Below, piece after piece: positions 6,502 through 14,241 of a stretch of DNA of 15,896 bases. Origin of the DNA: Burkholderiales bacterium (GTDB lineage: Bacteria; Pseudomonadota; Gammaproteobacteria; Burkholderiales; Burkholderiaceae_C); assembly GCA_011390055.1 (NCBI GenBank), contig JAABTC010000010.1, positions 1 to 15,896 of the forward strand, read 5' to 3'. The position numbers and the translations under genes were made by a program. Each line of letters starts with the position of its first letter. Within the stretch, counting starts at the first letter, position 1. Under the pieces are notes generated by a model. The model searched no databases and was not told the origin of the DNA. It worked only from the letters and a program-made list of their open reading frames with translations.

Positions 6502-7862
6502 CGCGGCGCCGCGCTGCGCTGCAGCAGGTCGGTGGCCTGGTGCTGCTGCTGCAGGCGCCGCGCCTGGCGTTCGGCGCCGAGATCGTGGCGGTGCGGGTCT
6601 GGCCGGCAGCCGACTACACCCGCGTCACGATCGAGTCCGACAGCGAACTGACGGTGCGCCACCGACTGGTCGCCGCGCCCGAGCGCCTGGTGATCGACAT
6701 CGACGGGCTCGAACTCAGCGCGCAGTTGCGCGGATTGGTCGGCAAGGTGCGCGGCGACGATCCGTACATCGCCGGGCTGCGTGTCGGGCAACCGAACCCG
6801 CAGGCGCGCACCGTGCGACTGGTGTTCGACCTGAAGCAGGCCGCGGCGCCGCAGGTTTTCACGCTGGCACCGGTGGCGGCCTACCGGCACCGGCTGGTCT
6901 TCGACCTGCATCCCGCCCAGGCGCGCGATCCGCTGCTGGCCCTGTTGCGCGAGAAGGAACAGGCCGAGCAGCAGGCGGCGGCCGCCGTGCGCGACGCACT
7001 CGGCGAGTTCATTGGGCGGGTCGAAAGCGGCCAGACCCAGCCGCTGCCACCGAGTGCGGCGGCGTCGGTCGGCGCGCCACCACCACCCCCCGTGGCCCTG
7101 GGCACACCGGCGCCGCGCACGCCGAGTGCCGAGACGCAGCGCAAGGTCGAACGCCTGATCGTGGTGGCACTCGACCCGGGGCACGGTGGTGAAGATCCCG
7201 GCGCTGTGGGGCCGAGCGGCTTGAAGGAGAAAGATGTGGTGCTGTCGGTCGCGTTGCAGCTGCGCGACCGCATCGACGCGATGCCCGGCATGCGCGCCTT
7301 CCTCACGCGTGACGCCGACTTCTTCGTGCCGCTGGCCGACCGCGTCAGGAAGGCGCGCCGTGTGCAAGCGGACCTCTTCGTCTCGATCCATGCCGATGCC
7401 TTCGTGACGCCGACCGCGCGCGGCGCCAGCGTGTTCGCGTTGAGCTCAGGTGCGGCCACCAGCACGGCCGCGCGCTGGCTGGCCAAGAAGGAAAATGCCG
7501 CCGACGTGGTGGGCGGCGTGAACGCCAAGGTCGGCAGCGACGTGCACGTGTTGCGTGCGATGCTCGACATGAGCACGACCGCGCAGATCAAGGACAGCCT
7601 GCGCGTGGGCAGCGAAGTGCTTGGGCAGCTCGACCGGGTCGGCCGTCTGCACAAGCCGCGTGTCGAGCAGGCCGGCTTCGCGGTGCTGAAGGCACCCGAC
7701 ATCCCGAGCATCCTGGTCGAGACCGCCTTCATCTCCAACCCCGACGAGGAAGCCAAACTCGCCGATCCGGCCTACCGACGACAGCTGGTCGATGCGCTGG
7801 GCCAGGGCATCCAGCGCTACTTCGCCAAGAACCCCCCCCTGGCGCGCAACCGTCAGCTTTGA
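6498..7862 (+). CDS. amiB: N-acetylmuramoyl-L-alanine amidase (AmiB/AmiC type)
   Basis: This periplasmic zinc amidase splits septal peptidoglycan between muramic acid and L-Ala during daughter-cell separation. In its 454 residues are an exported N-terminus with TRRRAAL (possible Tat motif) and cleavage near AFG-AE; an AMIN domain at about 28-138 that targets the septum; a Gln/Ala/Pro-rich linker at about 150-215; and an Amidase_3 domain at about 218-445. Zinc ligands and catalytic Glu are visible: His229 in DPGHGGEDPG, Glu244 in LKEKD, His298 in SIHADA and Glu409 in LVETAFISN. The insertion at about 317-385 corresponds to the region holding the autoinhibitory helix in amidases activated by EnvC/NlpD proteins, so such activation is inferred. 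The start overlaps the tsaE stop by four bases. Confidence 0.95.
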   Translation: MTRRRAALQQVGGLVLLLQAPRLAFGAEIVAVRVWPAADYTRVTIESDSELTVRHRLVAAPERLVIDIDGLELSAQLRGLVGKVRGDDPYIAGLRVGQPNPQARTVRLVFDLKQAAAPQVFTLAPVAAYRHRLVFDLHPAQARDPLLALLREKEQAEQQAAAAVRDALGEFIGRVESGQTQPLPPSAAASVGAPPPPPVALGTPAPRTPSAETQRKVERLIVVALDPGHGGEDPGAVGPSGLKEKDVVLSVALQLRDRIDAMPGMRAFLTRDADFFVPLADRVRKARRVQADLFVSIHADAFVTPTARGASVFALSSGAATSTAARWLAKKENAADVVGGVNAKVGSDVHVLRAMLDMSTTAQIKDSLRVGSEVLGQLDRVGRLHKPRVEQAGFAVLKAPDIPSILVETAFISNPDEEAKLADPAYRRQLVDALGQGIQRYFAKNPPLARNRQL

Positions 7863-7882
7863 ACCTCGAGAGACCGCACCGC

Positions 7883-8512
7883 ATGCAACACCCGACTGGT
7901 CCCCACGCCGCCTGCTTCCCCCATCGCCCCGGCGCACCGCTGCGCACCGGGCGTCTGGCCCTCGCCAGCGCGTTCACGCTGTTGCTCGGCGGCTGTTTCA
8001 TCGGCGCGAAGCCGGTGCACAAGGAGGTGTTGAGCCTGGCACCGGTGCAGACCGCCGTGGTGGTGCCTTCGCCGGCGGCGGCCGCGGCGGCTTCGGAAGC
8101 CCAGGCGCGCGAGGCCCGCGTGGCGGTGGCCGCGGCCGCGGCCGAGCAGGCCGCGCGCACGCCGTCGCCCCCGGTGTTCATTGACAACCTGCCCAACCAG
8201 ATCTATTTCGACAACGACGCCTACCTCGTCGCGCCCCAGTTCCAAGGCCTGCTGAGCCAGCACGCTGCCAACCTGAAGGCCGACCGGCGCCTGCGTCTGC
8301 AGATTCGCGCCTACACCGACTTCAAGGGCGGCGCCGACTACAACCGAGCGCTGGCGCAGATGCGGGCGGCCACCGTGGCCAAGGAACTCGGCAACCTGGG
8401 GGTCGACCGTGCGCAGCTGGAGATGCTGCCGCGCGGCGCCGAGCGACCGGCACCGGGCGCGGTGGCGAGCGACGCGCGCAGCCGCCGGGTCGAGCTGGTC
8501 TACCAGCGCTGA
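7883..8512 (+). CDS. OmpA-like domain lipoprotein
   Basis: This 209-residue protein has a long N-region (about 25 residues with several Arg and Pro), a hydrophobic stretch, and the lipobox LLGGC with Cys38. It is therefore probably lipidated and anchored in the outer membrane. An Ala-rich, probably helical segment (about 60-95) leads to an OmpA C-terminal domain (about 105-209): IYFDNDAYL, then RAYTDFKGGADYNRALAQMRAATVAKEL with the Asp and Arg used in the family to bind diaminopimelate in peptidoglycan, and SRRVELVYQR at the end. A role in tethering outer membrane to peptidoglycan is inferred from the domain. It begins 20 bp after the amiB stop and is the last gene of tsaE-amiB, occupying the slot where mutL lies in enterobacteria. 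It is convergent with ccmI, 13 bp away. Confidence 0.85.
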   Translation: MQHPTGPHAACFPHRPGAPLRTGRLALASAFTLLLGGCFIGAKPVHKEVLSLAPVQTAVVVPSPAAAAAASEAQAREARVAVAAAAAEQAARTPSPPVFIDNLPNQIYFDNDAYLVAPQFQGLLSQHAANLKADRRLRLQIRAYTDFKGGADYNRALAQMRAATVAKELGNLGVDRAQLEMLPRGAERPAPGAVASDARSRRVELVYQR

Positions 8513-8520
8513 ACCGGCGC

Positions 8521-8533
8521 GGCCCTCAGGGCC
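8521..8533. repeat. Short GC palindrome in the convergent gap at the ccmI stop
   Basis: GGCCC-TCA-GGGCC is a short perfect stem whose loop is the ccmI stop codon read on the minus strand. There is no T-run. It is the only structure in the 13-bp gap between the lipoprotein gene and ccmI, and is weak evidence for termination. Confidence 0.2.
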
Positions 8534-9707
8534 CGACCACTTCGCGGATCACGATCTTCAGACCCGCGGTGCCGGGCGCGACCGCCGCGCTCGTGCCCTG
8601 CAGGTCACCGGGCTGGGATTTGGCCTCGCCCGCGCGGCTGATGCGCGCGCTCACGACCACGCTGCTCGAACCCGACAGGCGCGTGGCCGGCGACATCGCC
8701 GAGCTGTCGTCGAGCACGAACTCGAGCGGCAGGTCGCGGACTTGCTTGCGCAGGATCGCCAGCGGCATGCGCGGCCCCTCGGCTGCGCGTGCGAAGACGA
8801 ACAGCGTGTCGTCCGGGCGCGCACGCGCGGCCAGTGCCGGGTCGAGCGTCACGGTGCCGCGCAGGGTGGTGGATGCGGGTGCGGATGCAGATGCGGCCGC
8901 GGGGCCCGCGCCCGATCCGCTCGGCGGGGGGGCCACACCAGGGACGCCGGGCGCGGCGGCAGCCGTGGCCTGCAACGCAGGTCGTGCTGTCGGGCCCGCC
9001 GCCATGCGCTGGCGCGCTTCGTCGATGCCGGCCTGGATCTGCGCCGCACCGTCGCCCGGCCCGGCCAGCGCGGCCATGCGCTGCCAGAGCGTGATCGCGC
9101 GCGCGTAGTCCCCGCCATTGAAGGCGATCGTGCCTGCGAGCGACAACGCCTTGAGGTTGTCGGGGTCGACCTTCAAGGCGCGCTCCACCAGCCGCGCCGG
9201 CTCGCCCTCCAGGGTGCGCCCGTTGGCCATCGCCAGCGCATCGGCATAGTCGGCGATGAGGTTGGCGTCGTCGGGGCGAAGCTCCATGGCCCGCTTGAAG
9301 GCCGGCACGGCCTGCACGTGCCGCTCGAGCAGCGTACGCGCGCGGCCGAGCATGGCCCAGCCCTCGGCATCCTCGGGGCGCTCGGTGACCCGGGTTTCGA
9401 GCAATTGCACCATCGACTCGATCTGGTCCGGTGTGATGGCAGCGTGCGGCGACGCCGCCTCGACCGGCGCAGCGGCATTGCGCAAGGCTGGGTCGAGGGC
9501 CTGCGGAGTGCCAAGCCAGGCGTAGCCGGCCACCGTGATCGCAGCCACGAACACCGTCAGCGCGGCGGCCAGGCCCTTGGAAGATGGGCCGTCGCCGCGC
9601 GAACGCCACAAGGGCCGCGTCATGACGAGCGCGCTGAGCAGCGCGATCACGACGCCCGCGGCGATCAGGGCGAGCCAGGCGCTGGAGGAGGTGGCGGCGC
9701 CGCTCAT
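8526..9707 (-). CDS. ccmI: Cytochrome c maturation protein CcmI (CycH)
   Basis: CcmI is the apocytochrome c chaperone that captures the C-terminal helix of apocytochromes and delivers them to the CcmF/CcmH ligation complex. The 393 residues show two membrane helices (about 11-29 and 46-66) enclosing a short basic cytoplasmic loop. A periplasmic TPR region follows (about 95-235; DAEGWAMLGRA, AVPAFKRAMEL, NLKALSLAGTIAFNGGDYARAI), then an Ala/Pro/Ser-rich linker (about 236-282). The C-terminal domain (about 283-390) reads GTVTLDPALAARARPDDTLFVFARA and GPRMPLAILRKQV. Large periplasmic domains are typical where CcmI is separate from CcmH. Its ATG overlaps the ccmH stop by four bases. It is the last gene of the ccm operon. 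Confidence 0.93.
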   Translation of the reverse strand: MSGAATSSSAWLALIAAGVVIALLSALVMTRPLWRSRGDGPSSKGLAAALTVFVAAITVAGYAWLGTPQALDPALRNAAAPVEAASPHAAITPDQIESMVQLLETRVTERPEDAEGWAMLGRARTLLERHVQAVPAFKRAMELRPDDANLIADYADALAMANGRTLEGEPARLVERALKVDPDNLKALSLAGTIAFNGGDYARAITLWQRMAALAGPGDGAAQIQAGIDEARQRMAAGPTARPALQATAAAAPGVPGVAPPPSGSGAGPAAASASAPASTTLRGTVTLDPALAARARPDDTLFVFARAAEGPRMPLAILRKQVRDLPLEFVLDDSSAMSPATRLSGSSSVVVSARISRAGEAKSQPGDLQGTSAAVAPGTAGLKIVIREVVGP

Positions 9708-10204
9708 CGGCTGCGCTCCACGGGGGCCGGGCCCTCGGCCCGCCCGGCGCCGGCGCGCGAATCCTGCACATCATCCTCATCGGGTTCGAACGCTTCCGGG
9801 CCCAGCTTCGCGCGGCGCCGCAGCACCATCACCAGCACCGCCAGGCCCACCGCCAGCAGCACGGCCGGCCCGAGCCACAGCAACAAAGTGCTGGCCTTGA
9901 AGGGCGGGCGGTAACGCACGAAGTCGCCGTAGCGGTCGGTCATGTACTCGACCACCTGCTCGTCGCTGACGCCGCGCTTCAACTGGTCGCGGACCTCGCG
10001 GCGCAGGTCGTTGGCCAGATCGGACGTCGAGTCGGCAATGGTCTGGTTCTGGCAGACCAGGCAGCGCAGTTCGGCGGCAACGCGCTGCACGCGCGCTTCG
10101 AGCACCGGGTCCGCCGAGGCCGGCACGGCCTCCTTGGCCGCCAGGGGCAGTGTCGCGAGCGCCGCGAGCAGCGCGGCCAGAAACAGCCGGATGGGTCTAG
10201 GCAT
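9704..10204 (-). CDS. ccmH: Cytochrome c maturation protein CcmH (CycL)
   Basis: CcmH is a membrane-anchored periplasmic thiol-disulfide protein that reduces the CXXCH cysteines of apocytochrome c before heme ligation. In 166 residues there is a signal peptide (cleavage near LAAKEA), the hallmark LRCLVCQNQTIADS with Cys48 and Cys51, and the conserved YMTDRYGDFVRYRPPF. A single membrane helix runs from about 105 to 129, followed by a charged tail. It is the short form, without the TPR part found fused in E. coli CcmH; that part is supplied by ccmI here. Start: GTG at 10207 and ATG at 10204 are adjacent. ATG is preferred, with AAGGG five bases upstream, and gives an 8-bp overlap with ccmG. Confidence 0.95.
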   Translation of the reverse strand: MPRPIRLFLAALLAALATLPLAAKEAVPASADPVLEARVQRVAAELRCLVCQNQTIADSTSDLANDLRREVRDQLKRGVSDEQVVEYMTDRYGDFVRYRPPFKASTLLLWLGPAVLLAVGLAVLVMVLRRRAKLGPEAFEPDEDDVQDSRAGAGRAEGPAPVERSR

Positions 10205-10733
10205 CACCGCCCTTCAGTGTGGCAATCAGCGGCACGATGCGGCTTTGCAGGATCTCGGGCGTGACCGGGCCGATCTGCTTGAAACGGATCACGCCTTGCT
10301 TGTCGATGACGAAGGTCTCGGGCACGCCGTAGACGCCGAAGTCGATGCCGACGCGGCCGTCGGCATCGAACAGCGACGCGTCGTACGGATCGCCGAAGCG
10401 CGCCAGCCAGGTGATGCCTGCGGGCCGTGTGTCCTTGTAGTTCAGGCCGATCAACGGCACCTGCTTGGTCTTCGCATAGGCCATCAGGTGCGGATGCTCG
10501 TCGCGGCAGGCCGCGCACCAGGAAGCCCAGACGTTGAGCACCCAGACCTGGCCGAGCAGGTCTTCACGGCGCATCGTCTTGCCGGCGTCGTCCAGCCGCG
10601 TCAGCGCGAAGCCCGGTGCCGGCTTGCCGATCAGCGGCGACGGCACCTCGCGCGGGTCGAGCTTGAGGCCGACCGCCAGGAAGCCGACCAGCACCACGAA
10701 CAGCGCCAGCGGCAGCAGGTAGCGCAGCTTCAT
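10197..10733 (-). CDS. ccmG: Thiol:disulfide interchange protein CcmG (DsbE)
   Basis: CcmG is a periplasmic thioredoxin-fold reductant for cytochrome c maturation, recharged by CcdA or DsbD and passing electrons to CcmH or apocytochrome. Its 178 residues start with an N-terminal membrane anchor (about 6-23). The active site is WASWCAACRDEHP with Cys73 and Cys76, and GVPETFVID carries the cis-Pro at 138. The acidic residue and GLNYKD segment typical of the CcmG groove are also present. The dipeptide between the cysteines is Ala-Ala, which is unremarkable in the family. Its start overlaps the ccmF stop by four bases (ATGA), and its end overlaps ccmH. Confidence 0.95.
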   Translation of the reverse strand: MKLRYLLPLALFVVLVGFLAVGLKLDPREVPSPLIGKPAPGFALTRLDDAGKTMRREDLLGQVWVLNVWASWCAACRDEHPHLMAYAKTKQVPLIGLNYKDTRPAGITWLARFGDPYDASLFDADGRVGIDFGVYGVPETFVIDKQGVIRFKQIGPVTPEILQSRIVPLIATLKGGDA

Positions 10734-12727
10734 GATGTCGCGGGAACGCGCGCCGTCGCCGGCACCAGCTCGCTCGGTGCCGCGGCGCTGCGGCGCGCAC
10801 GGTAACGCCGGTCGGAGGCGGCGAGCATCCCGCCGAGCGTCATCACCACGCAGCCGCCCCAGATCCAGTCCACGAAGGGCTTGTAGTACACGCGCACGAT
10901 CCAGGCCGTGGCCCCGGTCGCCTCGCCGAGCGAGACGTAGAGGTCGCGCGTGAAACCGGTGTCGATGGCGGCCTCGGTCATCGGGTTCTGCTGCACGCGG
11001 TAGACGCGCTTTTCGGGGTGCATCGTCGTCACCGGCTCGCCGTTGCGCGTGACCTCGACCGTGCCGCGGGCGGCGATGTAGTTCGGCCCAGGCACGTCCT
11101 GCACGCCGCGGAAGGTGAAGACATAACCGGCCAGCTCGGTCGTCTCACCGAGGTCCATCTTCAGGTCGCGCTCGATGCCGTAGGTGTTGACCATGCTGAC
11201 GCCGAAGGCGAAGGCCGCGATGCCCAGGTGCGCCAGCATCATGCCGGCCACCGAACGCGGCACCTGGCGCACCCGCGCCCACCACGAGGCCGGTGCATTG
11301 CCGGCCGGGCGCAGGCGCTCCACCAGATCGGTTGCGACAGCGAAGGCGACCCAGAAAGCCATCAGGAAACCGAGTGTGGCCAGCGGCGTGATGCGCCCGG
11401 CGATCCAGCCCGTGGCCAGTGCCGCGACCACGCTCAGCACCGCGGCCCAGCGCAGCCGCCGCGCCAGCGACGGTACCTCGGCCTGGCGCCAGCGCGCGAG
11501 CGGCCCGACGCCCATCAGGAAGATCACCGGCACCATGATCGGCACGAAGACCGCATCGAAGTACGGCGGGCCGACCGAGATCTTGCCGCCGCCGAGCGCA
11601 TCGAGCAGCAGCGGATACAGGGTGCCCAGCAGCACCGTGGCCGTCGCCACGACCAGCATCACGTTGTTGCCGAGCAGCATCGATTCCCTGGACACCAGCT
11701 CGAAACGCGCGCCCAGGCCCACCTTCGGCGCACGCCAGGCGTACAGCGCCAGCGAGCCGCCGATGGCGACCACCAGCAGGGCCAGGATGAACAGGCCGCG
11801 GCGCGGGTCGGTGGCGAAGGCATGCACCGACGACAGCACGCCCGAGCGCACCAGGAAGGTACCGAGCAGCGACAACGAGAACGCCATGATCGCCAGCAGC
11901 ACGGTCCACGACTTGAACGCACCGCGCTTTTCCGTGACGGCCAGCGAGTGGATCAGCGCGGTGCCGACGAGCCAGGGCATGAACGACGCGTTCTCGACCG
12001 GATCCCAGAACCACCAACCGCCCCAACCGAGCTCGTAGTAGGCCCACCAGCTGCCGAGCGCGATGCCGACGGTCAGGAAGCACCAGGCCGCCAGCGTCCA
12101 CGGCCGCGTCCAGCGCGCCCAGGTGGCGTCGAGGTCGCCACCGATCAGCGCGGCGAGGGCGAACGCGAAGGCGACCGAGAAGCCGACATAGCCCATGTAG
12201 AGCATGGGCGGGTGGATCACCATGCCGGGGTCCTGCAGCAACGGGTTCAGGTCGCGGCCGTCGGGTGCCGCGGGCAACAGGCGCTCGAAGGGGTTCGACG
12301 TGATCAGCGTGAAGAGCAGGAATCCGACCGCCACCAGGCCCATGATCGCCAGGATGCGAGCGATCACGGGCAGCGGCAGGTGGGCACTGAACATCGCCAC
12401 AGCCACCGTCCAGCCGCTCAGCATCAGCATCCACAACAGCAGCGAGCCCTCGTGTCCGCCCCAGACCGCCGTGAGCTGGTACATCAACGGCAGCGCCGAG
12501 TTGGAATTCGACGCGACGTAGAGCACCGAGAAGTCGTTCTGCACGAAGGCCACGGACAGGCAGACGTAGGCCAACAGCACCAGCAGACACTGCACGAGGG
12601 CGGCAGGACGTGCCAGCGCCATCCAGTCGGCGCGGCCGCGCGCAGCACCGACAATCGGCAAGGTGCCCTGCAGCAGCGACACCGCCAGCGCCAGCAACAG
12701 CGCGATCTGGCCGAGTTCGGGGATCAC
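10730..12727 (-). CDS. ccmF: Heme lyase subunit CcmF
   Basis: CcmF takes heme from holo-CcmE and, with CcmH and CcmI, attaches it to apocytochrome c. The 665 residues form a polytopic membrane protein of the usual family length. The heme-handling WWD domain reads WGGWWFWDPVENASFMPW at 235-252. Candidate heme-ligand histidines match the E. coli set with small offsets: His172 (VIHPPMLY), His260 (ALIHSLAV), His302 (SSVHAFATD) and His500 (MLAHLGIAA). A periplasmic domain near the C-terminus (about 510-625) precedes the last helix (about 628-645). The start is GTG at 12727, not ATG; it overlaps the ccmE stop as GTGA, with GGAG seven bases upstream. Confidence 0.97.
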   Translation of the reverse strand: MIPELGQIALLLALAVSLLQGTLPIVGAARGRADWMALARPAALVQCLLVLLAYVCLSVAFVQNDFSVLYVASNSNSALPLMYQLTAVWGGHEGSLLLWMLMLSGWTVAVAMFSAHLPLPVIARILAIMGLVAVGFLLFTLITSNPFERLLPAAPDGRDLNPLLQDPGMVIHPPMLYMGYVGFSVAFAFALAALIGGDLDATWARWTRPWTLAAWCFLTVGIALGSWWAYYELGWGGWWFWDPVENASFMPWLVGTALIHSLAVTEKRGAFKSWTVLLAIMAFSLSLLGTFLVRSGVLSSVHAFATDPRRGLFILALLVVAIGGSLALYAWRAPKVGLGARFELVSRESMLLGNNVMLVVATATVLLGTLYPLLLDALGGGKISVGPPYFDAVFVPIMVPVIFLMGVGPLARWRQAEVPSLARRLRWAAVLSVVAALATGWIAGRITPLATLGFLMAFWVAFAVATDLVERLRPAGNAPASWWARVRQVPRSVAGMMLAHLGIAAFAFGVSMVNTYGIERDLKMDLGETTELAGYVFTFRGVQDVPGPNYIAARGTVEVTRNGEPVTTMHPEKRVYRVQQNPMTEAAIDTGFTRDLYVSLGEATGATAWIVRVYYKPFVDWIWGGCVVMTLGGMLAASDRRYRARRSAAAPSELVPATARVPATS

Positions 12728-13191
12728 TTCGGCGCTCCGGGTGCGGCGACGCTGGTGGCCATCTTGGCGTTCGCCTCGGCCGCGCGCTGCAAGGCCTCGG
12801 CCGCCTCGGGCGGCATGTAGTTCTCGTCGTGCTTGGCCAGCACCTCGCGCGCGACGAAGGTGCCGTCCGCGCCGATCTGTCCCTGCGCGACGACACCCTT
12901 GCCTTCCTTGAACAGGTCGGGGAGGATGCCGACGTACTTGACGTTCATGGTCTGCGCCGTGTCGGTGACGGCGAACTGCACTTCGGTGCCGTTGCGCTTG
13001 ACGCTGCCTTCCTTCACCAGGCCACCGACGCGAAAAGCGCGCCCGGCGGGTGCTTCCTTGGCCACCACCTGGGAGGGGGAATAGAAGAACACCAGGTTGC
13101 TCTGGAAGGCATTGAGCACCAGGCCCGCCGCAACGGCGACCGAGGCGACGACACCGGCAATGACGGCCAATCGTTTGTGACGCGGTTTCAT
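12724..13191 (-). CDS. ccmE: Periplasmic heme chaperone CcmE
   Basis: CcmE covalently binds heme delivered through CcmC and hands it to CcmF. The 155-residue product has one N-terminal membrane anchor (about 8-27). An OB-fold domain follows with VFFYSPSQV, FRVGGLVKEGSV and the segment GILPDLFKEGKGVVAQG. The heme-binding motif is LAKHDENYMPPE, with His121 as the covalent attachment residue and Tyr125 as axial ligand. It is the H-type motif of proteobacterial System I rather than the C-type variant. The C-terminal tail is Ala-rich and flexible. GAGGA sits 8 nt before the ATG, inside the last codons of ccmD, with four bases between the two genes. Confidence 0.97.
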   Translation of the reverse strand: MKPRHKRLAVIAGVVASVAVAAGLVLNAFQSNLVFFYSPSQVVAKEAPAGRAFRVGGLVKEGSVKRNGTEVQFAVTDTAQTMNVKYVGILPDLFKEGKGVVAQGQIGADGTFVAREVLAKHDENYMPPEAAEALQRAAEANAKMATSVAAPGAPK

Positions 13192-13195
13192 GGTT

Positions 13196-13360
13196 TCAGT
13201 CCTCGTGGGGGTTCAGCGCGGCGCGCAGTGCACGGCTTCGATGGGCGCGGGTGAGCAGGGGTTCCAGCAGCATCAGTGCGAGCGTCAACCCGTACGAACC
13301 CCAGACGTACAGGCCGTAGCCGCCCATCGCCGCAAATTCGCCGAAGCTGCCCCAGCTCAT
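13196..13360 (-). CDS. ccmD: Heme exporter accessory protein CcmD
   Basis: This small 54-residue protein has one membrane helix (about 16-34). The N-terminal FAAMGGYGLYVWGSYGLT is the typical CcmD signature, followed by a basic cytoplasmic tail (TRAHRSRALRAAL). CcmD is needed to release holo-CcmE from the CcmABC complex. Its ATG overlaps the ccmC stop by four bases, and its stop is four bases before the ccmE ATG. This position between ccmC and ccmE is invariant in such operons and supports the call despite the small size. Confidence 0.93.
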   Translation of the reverse strand: MSWGSFGEFAAMGGYGLYVWGSYGLTLALMLLEPLLTRAHRSRALRAALNPHED

Positions 13361-14112
13361 GCCCCGTCCCCCCGCCGCGCCAGGCGGCGCACCCACTCGG
13401 CACCGCGCTCGCGTTCGAGGGCCAGCGCCTGCGCCCGCGTGAACGAAGCAGCAAAGGCGTAGGCCCAGAACGCAAAGGTCATCAGCATCATGCCGAGCAG
13501 CATCGACTGCGCCATTTTCGGCGCTGCGGTGAGGCTGACCGTCGCGCCCTGGTGCAAGGTGTTCCACCAGCGCACCGAGAAGTAGATGATCGGTACGTTG
13601 ACCGCGCCGACGATCGCCAGCAGCGCCGAAGCCTTGTCGCCGCGCACGACGTCGTCGATCGAGGCGGCCAGCGCGATGTAGCCGAGGTACAGGAAGAGCA
13701 GGATCAGCTCGGACGTCAGCCGGGCATCCCAGACCCACCAGGTGCCCCACGTCGGCTTGCCCCAGAACGCGCCGGTCCACAGCGCGAGCACGGTGAACAT
13801 CGCGCCGGTCGGCGCCAGCGCGTGCGCCAGCATCGACGCCATCCGCGCGTTGAGGATCCAGCCGACCGCAGCCCAGAAGGCCATCGCCAGGTAGATGACC
13901 ATCGACATCCACGCCGCTGGAACATGGATGAAGATGATGCGGTAGGACTCACCCTGGGTCGCATCGGTCGGAGCCATGAAAAAGCCGACGTACAAGCCGG
14001 CAACGGTCAACACGATCGCCAAGGCCCACAGCCACGGGTTCAACGCATCGGCCAGCCGGTAGAAGCGCGCCGGCGCAGCGAAGGTCGTCAAGCGGAGCGA
14101 ATCAACAGTCAT
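13357..14112 (-). CDS. ccmC: Heme-handling membrane protein CcmC
   Basis: CcmC presents heme to CcmE on the periplasmic side. The 251-residue product has six predicted membrane helices. The WWD-domain signature is WGTWWVWDARLTSELILLFLYLGY at 122-145. The two candidate heme-ligand histidines lie in FIHVPAAW (His63) and NTLHQGA (His187), matching E. coli positions within three residues. The start is chosen at ATG 14112 (MTVDSL), which gives the family length. The frame stays open upstream to 14169 with an ATG at 14154, and no clear ribosome site marks either. It is separated from ccmB by 129 bp, the only sizeable gap in the operon, and its stop overlaps the ccmD start. Confidence 0.96.
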   Translation of the reverse strand: MTVDSLRLTTFAAPARFYRLADALNPWLWALAIVLTVAGLYVGFFMAPTDATQGESYRIIFIHVPAAWMSMVIYLAMAFWAAVGWILNARMASMLAHALAPTGAMFTVLALWTGAFWGKPTWGTWWVWDARLTSELILLFLYLGYIALAASIDDVVRGDKASALLAIVGAVNVPIIYFSVRWWNTLHQGATVSLTAAPKMAQSMLLGMMLMTFAFWAYAFAASFTRAQALALERERGAEWVRRLARRGDGA

Positions 14113-14241
14113 TGTTCGGCGGGCGCCGATGCAAAGGTGGGCAACGGCCGGCATGGGTGGATCAGGCAACTCGTCGGTGTGCCAACCCCTTGATTGTCTC
14201 CGAGCCCCGTCCCGCTGAATTTGACCGAGCGCAAGCTGGGG
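14113..14241. other. 129-bp ccmB-ccmC intergenic gap
   Basis: This is the only gap of any length in an otherwise overlapping operon. It has no credible separate ORF and no strong hairpin. Reading the minus strand, AAGGGG and several imperfect -35-like hexamers (TTGGCA, TTGCGC) occur, but none is paired with a good -10. It could hold an internal promoter for ccmC onward or the remnant of a lost gene, but the sequence does not show which. Confidence 0.3.

Noticed and set aside
8040..8165. Low-complexity GCG/GCC-rich stretch as a possible repeat element
   Set aside because: It is the Ala-rich linker of the OmpA-like lipoprotein, with no exact repeat unit.
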